Shown: in pieces, positions 19,920 through 30,099 of the stretch
Layout: each line of letters starts with the position of its first letter
Position numbering within the stretch: position 1 is the first letter of the stretch
Source of the DNA: Candolleomyces eurysporus
Taxonomy: Eukaryota > Basidiomycota > Agaricomycetes > Agaricales > Psathyrellaceae
Reading direction: 5' to 3'
NCBI GenBank assembly: GCA_027579435.1
Contig: JANBPK010001215.1
Location: forward strand, 1 to 64,000
Length of the DNA stretch: 64,000 nucleotides
Notes under the pieces: generated by a model
Seen by the model: the letters and a program-made list of their open reading frames with translations, nothing else
Told to the model about the DNA's origin: nothing
The model's database searches: none
Position numbers and translations under genes: made by a program

Positions 19920-22753
19920 ATCAGTTTCCCAATCGTCTTCTCTTGGTCAGAGGGATCCTGACCGCGGGACTGATGAAGAGATATTGCTCTACTGTATAAA
20001 GGTAGACCTCTGACGGGAGGGAGTTGGGCGAAATCTCCTGCGGAAATGACGTTCAGACCTCCGTACGGTTTGTCGTAAACACCCATTGCTTCACAACATC
20101 GAGCACTAATGCGACAGTTGTTTATAGCGCTCACCATCGAAATCTCGTCCATCAGCAGATAACCAACCCCTTTCATGCGTTCGATCACATCATACAGCAT
20201 GGACATGTTGTCGTTGTTGCCACCGCGGCCCGTTTGAAAGCCAAGAAAAGAGTGGTACGTTGAACCACCAATCAATGCTGCAGCTGTGCCGGTTGGTGCC
20301 AGCAACACAAATCTGTATGGCTCATTTCTGCGATCAAAGTAGGCTACCAACGCTTTGATGACCTGGCTCTTGCCCGTTCCTCCCATTCCTCCTAAGTGCA
20401 TTAGCAGTTGATCTGGTGCAATGCAAGTGGCATGGTTGGCGACAATCCTGAAGGCCCTTGTTTGCCCGTCGTTCAAGGAGAAATCACGAATGACATCACT
20501 CATGACTGTGGACCACTGAGGATTCGACGGGACGAAGTCGTGAGACAGGTAGGAGGCAGGTACAACGTATGCATCGTTCCTAACGGGGGCCATGCGTCCT
20601 TCGACGAAATCTTTAACCGGGCTTGAAAATTTGGAGAACTTGGCACGGAAGAGGCGGTCTTTCTCCGCTTTGATGATATGCCGCCATGCACTGGCGTTGA
20701 GTGTTTCATCTATTGCCACGGAAGGCAAATCAAGCAAGTCCCGAAGCCATGCCTGGCCCCTGAACTTAATTGGCATTGATTCCATACAACCCGCGGCGGC
20801 CAAAATCGACACGCTTTTTCTTTTTGCGAGAAGCAAGGTGCGGAACTCTGGTCCTCCAATAATTGGGTGCTCATCGCGATCCTCGTCTCCATCGGCCAAA
20901 CCACTTTCACAAGTGTGAACGCCTTCACTTTCATCGTCGTCGTTACCCTGGCAATGTTCGTCCGCACTTACTTTCTTGAAGGCAGCGCTAAAGTCGTCCC
21001 GTGCGTCATAGCATTCGTATCGTACGTTGAAGTTTGCCATTAACTGCGCCTGTCGCTCTGTGAATGCATGATGTCTGAAAGCGCTATCCCATGTGCTTTC
21101 TGAAGCCTTTAGATCCAATCCCGTCCTCCAAGGGGCGAAGAGCGTCAGCATGGTCATACAGTATTCCTCACGGTCGCCCTTGTCTTTCCGGGGCAGGCTA
21201 GGTCCCAAAAAGTTGGGTACCACATAGCTCCGTCGATCTGGGTCACATGCGACGACGTGAGTGTCTGACATTGGGTGATCCGGTAGGTATGGAAAGAAAG
21301 GCAGGTATTGGGGAGGGTTCCGACTGCTAGCATCGTTGTGCCTAAGGGAGCACTGAATCCACTCATATAGATTTATATTTTCGTGCTCCAGAGGTCGGAA
21401 GCGATAATCATCAGTACTAGCCTTGCTGATGAAATTGCTGCCACTGCGGCCCATGCGAACCGTTTCGTCGCCGGACTTGTTTGTTAATCCCTCAGCGTCG
21501 TCATGGCCATTGCCTGTAAACACATCAACGCCGATGGGTGCTCGAGAACAATCCTCAGTGTCTCGAGATTGCGCATTGTTAGTCAAGTTTTGCCATTGCT
21601 TGTGCACGTAATTGACAAAGTTTTTCCAGTAAAAAGGTTGAAATTTGTGGCTTGTGTAGTAGTCCGGATTTTGCAAGAGATACAACGCTGCCATCGGAGC
21701 TCCAATCTCCATTTTTGCGCTGAGAGAGTTCACAACTTTCAATATCAATTTGCGAGCACCATTAAGATTCTGATTCTCGCCATCGAGGACATCGCTGTTG
21801 TTCGAGAATACATTATACATTGCAGAAAAAACCTGGTGAGTTTTCAATGATCCTTTCGTGATGTAGTCTGTCACGTAGCCCGCTGTAGAATTGACGGCTG
21901 TGCCGGAAGCTAGACAAGTAGTATCTGTGTTGCACCGGAAAGCATACGAAACGACAGGCGTTACATTGTTGATCATCGGTTCGTGCTTCTTCAAGCTGAT
22001 GTGCGCTGTTTTACTATCGATTTCCGTGGTTTGAAAAAGGGGGCGAGGAAAACGTGCTGTACAAACACCATGCTTGTTAACACAACCTTTCCCTAACTGG
22101 TGTTGCCGAGGAGCAGGTGTTTTATTGGTTGTTGTCTTTGACGCTTCATGAGGCCCGTTATCCTTGCGTCCGAAGCACTTGTGAACATTGGAGCGAAAGA
22201 CGATATCGTCGAAAGTGGCTTTGAATTGTTCATACCACATTTCCAAGTTAATACAGTGTTCGCAGTCGCAGTCGTCGTTTCTATCGCAGTAAGTTGGAGG
22301 AGGACCTTCAGGCAAAGTAAGAGTTGGGTCAATGTAATCTTCAGGGAAATCAGCCATTTCGAAATCGTCATCCACCTCGAACAGAGTATGAATACCTTTA
22401 TCCTTCTTACGATCCACCTTGGGAACCCTTGCTTTCACTTCGTCCATTGTCCCTGTCTGGAATTCTCCGACTTGACAGCTTTCCAAGTAAGCGACAAGTT
22501 GCTGCTGGAACAGTGAATCTCCGCTCAGAATCCTGTCGCGCATCGCCTGAGGAGATGGTGCGCCCTCAATCCACAGTAAGAAGTGAAGATGCAAGGTCAT
22601 TCTCCCTTGTTGTTCCACTGTTCCAAAATATGCCGATGGTTTTCCAAATACTCCTCGACCTGATCCATCGTTCTCCCAACCACAGATATGCTTTATGAAT
22701 AGTTCCACCATATAGTGGAAAAACCGTGCGCATGCTACTGGGTTGCGGGTCAC
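19736..22753 (-). CDS. Helitron Rep (HUH) and helicase, middle part
   Basis: The homologous reading actually begins upstream of the 22753 Met, at about 22915, with LWSLIAFTNTPQWFVTFSP. The HUH motif is GRMTLHLHFLLW (about residues 50-61). The tyrosine motif is GYVTDYITKGSLKTH, with two Tyr spaced as in Y2 nickases. The helicase shows Walker A GGMGGTGKS, the APTGTAA motif, Walker B YLLMDEISM, GDFAQLPP and LTENMRQ. After ENMRQK (about 19870) the frame leaves homology and ends at 19736 with unrelated residues. About 230-250 residues of helicase sequence normally found between ENMRQ and the final motif are absent here. Confidence 0.85.
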   Translation of the reverse strand: MTRNPVACARFFHYMVELFIKHICGWENDGSGRGVFGKPSAYFGTVEQQGRMTLHLHFLLWIEGAPSPQAMRDRILSGDSLFQQQLVAYLESCQVGEFQTGTMDEVKARVPKVDRKKDKGIHTLFEVDDDFEMADFPEDYIDPTLTLPEGPPPTYCDRNDDCDCEHCINLEMWYEQFKATFDDIVFRSNVHKCFGRKDNGPHEASKTTTNKTPAPRQHQLGKGCVNKHGVCTARFPRPLFQTTEIDSKTAHISLKKHEPMINNVTPVVSYAFRCNTDTTCLASGTAVNSTAGYVTDYITKGSLKTHQVFSAMYNVFSNNSDVLDGENQNLNGARKLILKVVNSLSAKMEIGAPMAALYLLQNPDYYTSHKFQPFYWKNFVNYVHKQWQNLTNNAQSRDTEDCSRAPIGVDVFTGNGHDDAEGLTNKSGDETVRMGRSGSNFISKASTDDYRFRPLEHENINLYEWIQCSLRHNDASSRNPPQYLPFFPYLPDHPMSDTHVVACDPDRRSYVVPNFLGPSLPRKDKGDREEYCMTMLTLFAPWRTGLDLKASESTWDSAFRHHAFTERQAQLMANFNVRYECYDARDDFSAAFKKVSADEHCQGNDDDESEGVHTCESGLADGDEDRDEHPIIGGPEFRTLLLAKRKSVSILAAAGCMESMPIKFRGQAWLRDLLDLPSVAIDETLNASAWRHIIKAEKDRLFRAKFSKFSSPVKDFVEGRMAPVRNDAYVVPASYLSHDFVPSNPQWSTVMSDVIRDFSLNDGQTRAFRIVANHATCIAPDQLLMHLGGMGGTGKSQVIKALVAYFDRRNEPYRFVLLAPTGTAAALIGGSTYHSFLGFQTGRGGNNDNMSMLYDVIERMKGVGYLLMDEISMVSAINNCRISARCCEAMGVYDKPYGGLNVISAGDFAQLPPVRGLPLYSRAISLHQSRGQDPSDQEKTIGKLIWLQFTTVVILTENMRQKERQGNRTSSTSPTVIRFKVLTPVSPAEPACKVPSFYAISTRVC

Positions 22754-22904
22754 TAACAGTTCCCTAACGGATGCAGACTTAATCTCAGGCTTGAATTTGA
22801 TGTCTGTCCCTGAGAGGTAAATGCAAAGTGGATGCTTGTTATCGCACGGTGAAAAGGTGACGAACCACTGTGGTGTGTTAGTAAATGCAATCAGCGACCA
22901 CAGC

Positions 22905-25355
22905 TCATTCCTCTGTTGTTTTTTTTGAAGTCATGGATCCCTTTACATGGCCTCCAACATATTCAATTTGATCCAGTAGAGAGAAGCAAGCTTGCTCTGC
23001 GGGAGTCTGTGGGACGACTCTAGTTCCTGCTTTCATGCGTTCTGCAATTGAGGCTAGGACAGCTGGATTAATGGTACGTATGCTGTCAGCTATACGTAGG
23101 AAATTCTTCCGTTTGATCATCATAAAGCTACCAGACGTGCTTTGTTTAACGGACTGGTGGTTAAAAGCAACAATAACAAATGTCGCGTCCATCTGGAAGC
23201 GTTTGTCGTGGTAGTGCATCATCCATTGGAGGTGTTTTTCCTTTGATATCATCATGGCATGGACCTCTTGGCCTAAACCGCCATGTCCGTAAGGAAACAG
23301 GTGTGGAAACATTTGTGGGTACAGAGACGCGTTCTGGTATATTGACTGCGGCGTTGGGTCATGACCGACTGCCAAAAACCCGCCCCCATTCTTCAAGTGT
23401 TGCAACGCTGCGGTTTTCCTCTGTATGGTTGTCATTGAAGCAAAACGTTCTGCAGTGAGTCCGTGAACGGAGAATGAGCAGGGCCCCTCAACTGTTCCTA
23501 TCTCAAGACTATTGTCAAATACACTCATTGCACCTTCGGGGACATTCCCTTGTTCAGGTGTAGTCTGGACATATACTACATCCACTGGTACGTCGTGCAA
23601 AGGGTACGAATGCAGTGTTGCATAATCAATGTTGAGGTCTTCATAATTCCGGTGATTCAACTTCAACCATTCAAGAGCGTTCTTGACATTCTCTCGTCTT
23701 ACAATGACAGGTGTGCGTTTGAGATCATCATCGGAGGGGGGGGAAACCCCTGTGAAGAATACACCTAGCACGTCATCAAGTTCCTCTCTACCAATCGGCA
23801 GCTTTTCATATATCTTCATCGAAGGATGTTCAAATGCAATAACATTAGCAACCATTTTGGCATGGCCATTGGAAACCCGGACGACGGAACGATTGAACCT
23901 CACCCGCGAGATCAAAGTCTGCTCAGCCAGAGTTAGGTCCTTCAAACATGCGGGTGTTTCGCCAAGCCATAAGTGGTTCGCTAGGGCCATCTTAGGACGG
24001 TGACCCTTGGTGACGCTTTCGCGGCAGTCACGACATACTGTGTTCACGTCTGGTAGGATAACGGGCCCCTGGACATCAGTTATAGCAGAGTCTGTGTTTG
24101 ATCTTTCGAGGCGAGAAACACCTCGTTCAACTAGCATTTCCAGGTGTTCATTCAGGTCATGCAATGGAGTCAACTCTGCTGTACGTGCTATTTGGCCACA
24201 CACAGCACACGGCCCCTCTTCAATGACAGCAGGACTCAAATCAGCACAAAATTTACGCATAACACCAGCGATATCTCGCTTGTTGGTAGGGGCCGGAGGA
24301 TATTGTCCAGGGCGAATGGTCTGGAATTCGGGCCAAATGTAAGGCACATGATCGCCGTCTGAAAAGGTTTTACTGGTTGCCGACACCCTCTTCGGGGGTG
24401 CGTGAGGCAAAATGTCAAACGCGACAGAGGGGCATTCGGAGGTGCAAGTGTGTTTCCGCAACAGATTTTGACTGCTTGGTTTTGAAGTCCTGTCTGGAAT
24501 CTTCACATGGTGTATGAAACCTAACGCCTGGAGCCCTTTGATAGTCAATGAATCCCACAGGAACTCCAAAGGAGGATTGTATACGCTGATAACACCGGCA
24601 GGGCCCCATCGGGAGCATGACACCTGATTGGCATTCTCGGGGGGGTTGATTCGAACTTTTACCAGTGCGAACGTTTTGAATGCTTTTGACACACTAACAG
24701 TAACAAAGCGCTGCATGTGTTCATAGATGAAAGGTTTGCATGCGTCCAAGAACTCCTGGCTGTCGATTGCAACCAGGTTCTTGAATCTTTTTACGGTAGC
24801 GGTCTTCTCGATCAAAACCACAAACTGTTCGCAGCGCGGCGTGCAAATGTGGGGGTGTAGCAAGCTCAGCAATGCAGGACGGACGTGGATAGCGGTGGTG
24901 TTGATACCATGCATCTTACAGAAGTCACGTAGCTCATTCACATCTAGCTTTGGTATAACTGAGGACAACTGCATGACACAGGGGATACTGACCGGATGCA
25001 TTTGACAGGCGGCCGCAAGCCTGTCGTGCGTTGTTATCGAGGTAAGTTCATATTCAATGCCAACAAGGGCCAAAGGCCCCCCTCCCACGGCCGTTGCAGC
25101 CTGGAGCTCAACCCGGTTGAACGTCCGTTCAAGCCTTCTCGTAGACCCCCCTCCCTTTAGGGGTTCGGGTCGATGATTTATTTCGTGACTTTCGATATCT
25201 TTAGTAACTTTAGTTGCCACATTGGCAGTCGGAGTGGATTGGTGGGATTCCAATCCCTGAGGCAAGTTGTTTGTGGGCATGGTCAGATCCATGGTAAGAA
25301 TGCAAGAGGATGACAAGGCGAAGCAAGCAAAACGCGGTGAGCGGAGTTTTAACAA
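22905..25355 (-). CDS. Helitron replication protein, N-terminal part
   Basis: This 816-residue frame starts at 25355; internal Met codons near 25290 are alternative starts. It contains a Cys-bearing segment (CAVCGQ near residue 388 and VCRDCRES) followed by a long DUF6570-like block with ALANHLWLGETPACLKDL, RVRFNRSVVRVSNGHAKM, TPVIVRRENVKNALEWLKLN and DVPVDVVYV. The Helitron N-terminal domain follows: MFPHLFPYGHGGLG, HYHDKRFQMDATF, SGSFMMIKRKNF. The frame closes just after YVGGHVKGS because of eight consecutive As, where seven would continue in frame into the Rep region. The protein would act in the nucleus on element DNA. Confidence 0.85.
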   Translation of the reverse strand: MLKLRSPRFACFALSSSCILTMDLTMPTNNLPQGLESHQSTPTANVATKVTKDIESHEINHRPEPLKGGGSTRRLERTFNRVELQAATAVGGGPLALVGIEYELTSITTHDRLAAACQMHPVSIPCVMQLSSVIPKLDVNELRDFCKMHGINTTAIHVRPALLSLLHPHICTPRCEQFVVLIEKTATVKRFKNLVAIDSQEFLDACKPFIYEHMQRFVTVSVSKAFKTFALVKVRINPPENANQVSCSRWGPAGVISVYNPPLEFLWDSLTIKGLQALGFIHHVKIPDRTSKPSSQNLLRKHTCTSECPSVAFDILPHAPPKRVSATSKTFSDGDHVPYIWPEFQTIRPGQYPPAPTNKRDIAGVMRKFCADLSPAVIEEGPCAVCGQIARTAELTPLHDLNEHLEMLVERGVSRLERSNTDSAITDVQGPVILPDVNTVCRDCRESVTKGHRPKMALANHLWLGETPACLKDLTLAEQTLISRVRFNRSVVRVSNGHAKMVANVIAFEHPSMKIYEKLPIGREELDDVLGVFFTGVSPPSDDDLKRTPVIVRRENVKNALEWLKLNHRNYEDLNIDYATLHSYPLHDVPVDVVYVQTTPEQGNVPEGAMSVFDNSLEIGTVEGPCSFSVHGLTAERFASMTTIQRKTAALQHLKNGGGFLAVGHDPTPQSIYQNASLYPQMFPHLFPYGHGGLGQEVHAMMISKEKHLQWMMHYHDKRFQMDATFVIVAFNHQSVKQSTSGSFMMIKRKNFLRIADSIRTINPAVLASIAERMKAGTRVVPQTPAEQACFSLLDQIEYVGGHVKGSMTSKKTTEE

Positions 25356-25444
25356 ATGACATAAGCTTGGTATGCGTAACGCGGCGTAGTACAGGACGAT
25401 GAAAAAGACATTCTAATGTCCATGCTCGCAGGAAGCCCACCATC

Positions 25445-26098
25445 CTAATTGACGTATTCCGGTATGTCACCCGGCTGAGGAACTATCGCAGAGAAATCCC
25501 CACACCACCCTTTGAAAGAGGACTCCTTGCTATTGTTGCCGTATCTGTCAATGCGCCTATGTAATCTGCCCTTCCGCGCAACAGCCTGTGCATATTCGTC
25601 CTGAGTCTGGTCAAAATACAAATCCGGGTAATAATCAACCCAGGTTGTTCTTGCTCGAATCTTGGTCAAGTTCACTGGTTGTATGATTCAGTGTCGAATA
25701 TCACAACTAGAGAGAGGAACTTACTGAAAAATCCGCAACGGAAGGGTGCCTGGTTGCACCGTACAACAATGTCTCCATCTTCGTTGGTCGTGAATTTTGC
25801 CAAACCTTCACGTCCGTCAATCACGCATGCGCACCTCCAAACAAGGTTTCGAGCTCGGAGCCAGAATTGCACCTCGTATGGCTTTAGTTTCTTTCCGGGG
25901 AGAACAGCTGGCCTACTGCCGATTTCATATACAATGAATAAGACAATGGTTCAATACTCACCATGCAACACGACAGGCGCTATTTTGGTGCCAGAGGTAG
26001 AGAGAACGTGCCTGGCTTTGACGTTTGAACAGGTGTTCAACCAATTGTTCATGGCAGTACATCCTCATTTGTAAAGGATAGAGCGAGAGCAACTGCAT
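25445..26098 (-). CDS. Small Cys-motif protein, paralog D
   Basis: Exons 26098-25962, 25912-25725 and 25674-25445 total 555 nt (184 aa) with introns in the same two positions and phases as paralogs A-C. Exon 1 ends YLWHQNSACRVAW. Exon 2 has FWLRARNLVWRCAC, an acidic linker, then RCNQAPFRCGFF. Exon 3 opens MNLTKIRARTTWVDYY and has an FKGWCGDF motif. Internal Met codons (RMYCHE context) would give an exon 1 nearer the length in A and B, and an in-frame upstream Met at 26167 also exists, so the start is uncertain. It ends only about 90 bp upstream of the Helitron start codon, so it may lie inside the element or the element may have landed beside it. Confidence 0.75.
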
Positions 26099-26619
26099 GA
26101 ACGCCGGTTTGTGTCTGACAGAGAAGAAAAGCAAGAATAGGGAAATAAAAGGTGGGGCCGGATTCAAGTCGATCGTCGGTGCACAAATGTAGATGACTCA
26201 AAAAATTAAAAGGGTTAGATATGAAAGCGATTGCCGGTTTTCTTTAAACGGAAAGACATTCGTCCACGATGTTGGGCACCGAATTACTTAAACGATGGTG
26301 CATGAAGGTTGACCAAGATTATTAACGCGGTGCAGATATACGCTCACCTGAGTTCCAAGGTTGGTCCATCATTCATTTCCAACCGCGACTCCTATTCTAA
26401 GAGCCCACCCACAAAGGATCGAGTGATTACTACGAAGGACATATAGATCGAACGAGTATGGCGTATGAGTATTGCATACTCAGAAAAGGTTTCACGATAG
26501 TCACGGAGGGAAAAGATATGTATTCGAGAGTATCGTGTAAAACGTACAAAACACATTCAAAACCTCCAAAAGTGGAATTGTACAAGCGATGGACGGAATA
26601 AGTCCGGCACTCTATTCAT

Positions 26620-29600
26620 CTACATTTCGGGAGTGCCTACAATAATAGCCCACTGAATGTTGCACGACAAGGACCAACTTCCTCCCTTTGCCCGATAAGC
26701 TGCGAGGGTATACCCAACGACAACAAACGAGCCATACGGAATTTCCTCCTCCCAACGGGGTAGGTTACCCATGTTTGGAAGATCGTGTAAGAAGTTGAAG
26801 CTAGAGTTACGAGCGTCATAAACGGGTACTACGAGGAGCGTCAGCAGGTGCCAAGGAAAGAACATCAGCGGATGCAAAGAACTCACCAGAGCTATCCGTG
26901 GGCAGCGCGAACGTGTCCGCTGTCACCCGGTTCGGGGTGTGATTGGAGTGGGTGCTAGGGCTACGCGTGTTTTTGAACATAACGTTCGATTTTCTTTCTG
27001 AAAGAAGTCGTTAGAACCAATACTGTATAGACGCAGTGCACCGAAACTGAGAACACGTACTGCCTTCGTCTTTCGAGTCAAAGCGTGGACGGGTTGAAAA
27101 TTGCAAAGAATCCTTTGCGAGTTGGGCAGACATTGCGTCATGACCGAATGCCATACACGTCCACCCGACAAAGCGCTCCCACTCTTGACTATGCATAATG
27201 CCCCGGATAAACTTTTGGGTCAAGCCCGTTGTGCTTGGGGTCAACAGCTGCGACTGCTCAAGGAACACGGGGGAAACAGCGATCAAGGGTTGACCGTCGC
27301 GGTAAAGGTGGAATCGGCCGCCCGGAACTTCTCGAACCTCTGTATTCATGGGCGACGATCGACTGGGGTTTGTGAGGAGTCCGTCGTCGACGAAGGACAA
27401 TGCACTGTATGCAGACCTTTCGAACAAAATGAGAATGAGAAGGCAGTGGAAGAGAAGCGAATATCTCACAGTCCATTCATATTTGGACATTGATCTCCCC
27501 AGGCAGAGAAGAATACCTGTCCCGGTCCGGGCGTGTCAGTCCATGGAATCAGTATGCCACGCCTGGAGGCAAGTAACAGTATAAGTCTCAGCCACCGAGC
27601 AATGGAAATTATACATACCTAAGAGGTGGCAGATTGTCGTAATCACCCGCCAAGACTGGATCTTGTAAGGTCACATCTGACACAGCGCAGTGATCCGGCA
27701 AGGAAGTGCAGCGGCGCGTGGTATTGGGGTGCACAGCCGAGGGTGATGCTGTAGGCGCCGGAGGGGAACTGTTTTGTGTAGGAGAAGAACAGGAGATCAA
27801 GCTCGCCATAGTCAACGATCCAGCTGATGATGGTGTGATCGGAAGCCGCCCAGTGTTGGCTGGTGACGGAGTTTGAGGAACACCGTTCGGCAAGGCAACC
27901 GATTGCGCGACAACAGAGGGGTGAGTAGTCCCAGAAGATGACGCATGGTGGCTTGATTCACCTATGCGACCACTGCTGAGCTGAGAACGACGACTTGCTT
28001 CGATAGCATTACTACAATTATTACGCAGTGAGTTTGTGCTACCACTGAGTAACTGAAAACTGAGCACTCACAGAAGATCGCTTCGCTCGTTCTCCGTCAT
28101 GCTCTCATAACCATCTCCATCAAGGGGAAATAGATCTTCGGGCAGGAGATTATGTTCATCGTCGGAAAGCACGCGTGCCTTAGCTTTTCCCTTATTTTTG
28201 TGACGCTTTGGAGCTGGCTCCGCACCAAGAAGAGAGTCCTGCGTCGCCTGGCGGCGAAGCTTCAACTTCTGTCTGCGTGCCTTAATCTTTTTGAACAGAT
28301 TGGCCAGCCAGGGGTCATCCTCGGTGCTAGGGACAGGAAAATGTTATGACTTTAACGTCTTTCAGAACACGAGTGCTTACTCAAAGCCAGAGGCATCACT
28401 CCCCATGATATCGGGAGTGGATCGACGGTTGAGAGAAGAGGCGGGCACAGCGACAGCGTCATTCATTGGAGCTCCGTTGGTGCTGGAGAGCGCGAGGGTA
28501 TTAGTAACCATCGAAGTTCGCTCGTCTTTGGTAATCGGAGAGTCATCGCTGAGCAAAGATCATCAGACGACGACAATTGTTAGTATATGAATGCACTCAC
28601 ATGAAAGGATCATTCAGGTCGTACTGGTCCTGATTCATGTTCTGCATGTCTTCATCATCTTCAGAAACTGACTTCGAGTCGTCATCCACCGCTTCCAAAT
28701 CCAGGAAAATATGGTCCCGGACAGGGGAAGGGACATCCGGAGGCGAACCCANGGGGGGAGGGATCATTCGCGTTGTCCCTGTTTCCTTCTGCTGGACTGG
28801 TGCGGTGCTCGACGCGAATTCGAGGTTTTTTAGGCCTAGGATGCAAATTAGGCACGTCAATCGGCATTAATTGAAAAGAAAAGCGTACGGAGGTGAAAAT
28901 TCTGTGGATTGAGTAGCATCATGCGAAACTGTTTCAGACCTAGAGTTGGACCGCAGACGCTTGACCGTTTGCGAAACTGGAATCACGACAGAGGTTCGTT
29001 GCGCTGAAACCCGAGAAGAGCGGGTGTTTGTAGAAACGACCTTTGATGGGAGTGGTTGAAAACGGCCAGCGTTGGGACGCACAACATCAGCGGATGCGCT
29101 GGAGGCCTGGGCCGAGGGCTTTACATGGCGAGAGGCGTCCGTAACATTCGCGGCAGACTGTAAGCTTGTCGCAGGGGGCGATGACAAGCGGGCCACATTA
29201 TGACCCACACCGACGGGGGGACCTGCACCCGGTGGGTTTACTTTGGAAGATCGGAGTCTGGAAAGACTTCAATAGAAGTTTACAGACAGAAACCACGAGC
29301 AATTCACCTTGCGGATTTGCGGGTGACTGGCGGAGAAGGTTCTCGCCCAAAGTCCGAGGCATCCACCCGGGAGCGTCGCCAGGATGCTCGGTATACACTA
29401 TCCCCAGGATCCAGAGGGCGATTTCTGGAGCAGGGTCAGAATGTGTCATGAATATGTTAGAGATATACGTACGCAAGCTCCTCAGGAGAGTCGTCCGATA
29501 TTTCGATAGGGGGCACCTGTGGAGGCGTACGGGCTGTTGAAATTTTTTTTCTTCGCTTGTCCCTTTTTTCTGTATGCACAATCAATTGATGTTAAGTGTT

Positions 29601-30078
29601 ATCAAGTTCGAATCTGTACCGACCTCGGTTTAGTGGAGCTGTTCGAGACAACAAGGCACGCGTCTTTCTCGGAAGGCACTGCAATCACAGAAGATTCCAC
29701 CGTGGCAACACCTTGACCGTTGAATGTGTGGGCGGAATCGTTGTTAGACGTACGAGGGTGGTCCACAAGGGCGTGACGGAACGCCGGAGGGTGAGGAAGA
29801 CCAGGTGGTGGTCCATTGGACACAGCCNGGGGGGTCGGTGGAAGGACTGCCACCTACGCCAAAGGATGGAGATGGGCCACCACTGTCAGTAGAAGTGGTG
29901 GCAGATCTGCGTTGTACACCGTGAGACCTTAACCACAGACGTAAATTGGGGAGGGGACATACTGGGTATAATCCGATGTTCCTAAGGCGTCTTGACGCTC
30001 TCGTTGCTTGAGCTTCAACAACAGTTCCTTCATGGAAGTCGTATTGCTGGCAGTATGGGACTTGGTAGGCAAAGACAT
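26620..30078 (-). CDS. Long Ser/Pro-rich protein with conserved-looking C-terminus
   Basis: About a dozen minus-strand exons can be chained through good splice sites from an ATG at 30078 to a TAG at 26620. The N-terminal part is disordered and charged: KELLLKLKQRERQDAL, RDKRRKKIST, then PPIEISDDSPEELA (SUMO-interaction-like), DLEAVDDDSKSVSEDDED, and a basic KKIKARRQKLKLRRQ. Late exons read DYDNLPPLR, RGILIPWTDTPGPGQ, VFFSAWGDQCPNMNG, ALSFVDDGLL, FVGWTCMAFGHDAMSAQL, and the last reads VPVYDARNSSFNF, LPRWEEEIPYGSFVVVGYT, SLSCNIQWAIIVGTPEM. I do not recognise a named domain. The C-terminal SFVVVGYT..AAY..W.LSCNIQW pattern looks like a conserved Agaricomycete hypothetical family. Ns beside C/G runs at 28752 and 29828 blur two exons. 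Confidence 0.55.
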
Positions 30079-30099
30079 TGTCAGAGCGGGATAGAAGAT

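Larger units (their letters stand above)
18591..25355 (-). mobile_element. Helitron, defective by frameshift and internal deletion
   Basis: On the minus strand the element encodes, in order, a DUF6570-like and Helitron N-terminal region, a HUH/Rep region, a PIF1-type superfamily 1 helicase, and a C-terminal peptidase-like domain. Helitrons move by rolling-circle replication using Rep plus helicase. Three frames that should be one polyprotein are separated by a poly-A frameshift (22919-22926) and by a junction near 19866-19872 where helicase motifs are missing. Coordinates cover only the coding span; the TC and CTRR termini were not found. Small Cys-motif genes lie only 90 bp upstream (D) and about 600 bp downstream (C). 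Confidence 0.85.
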
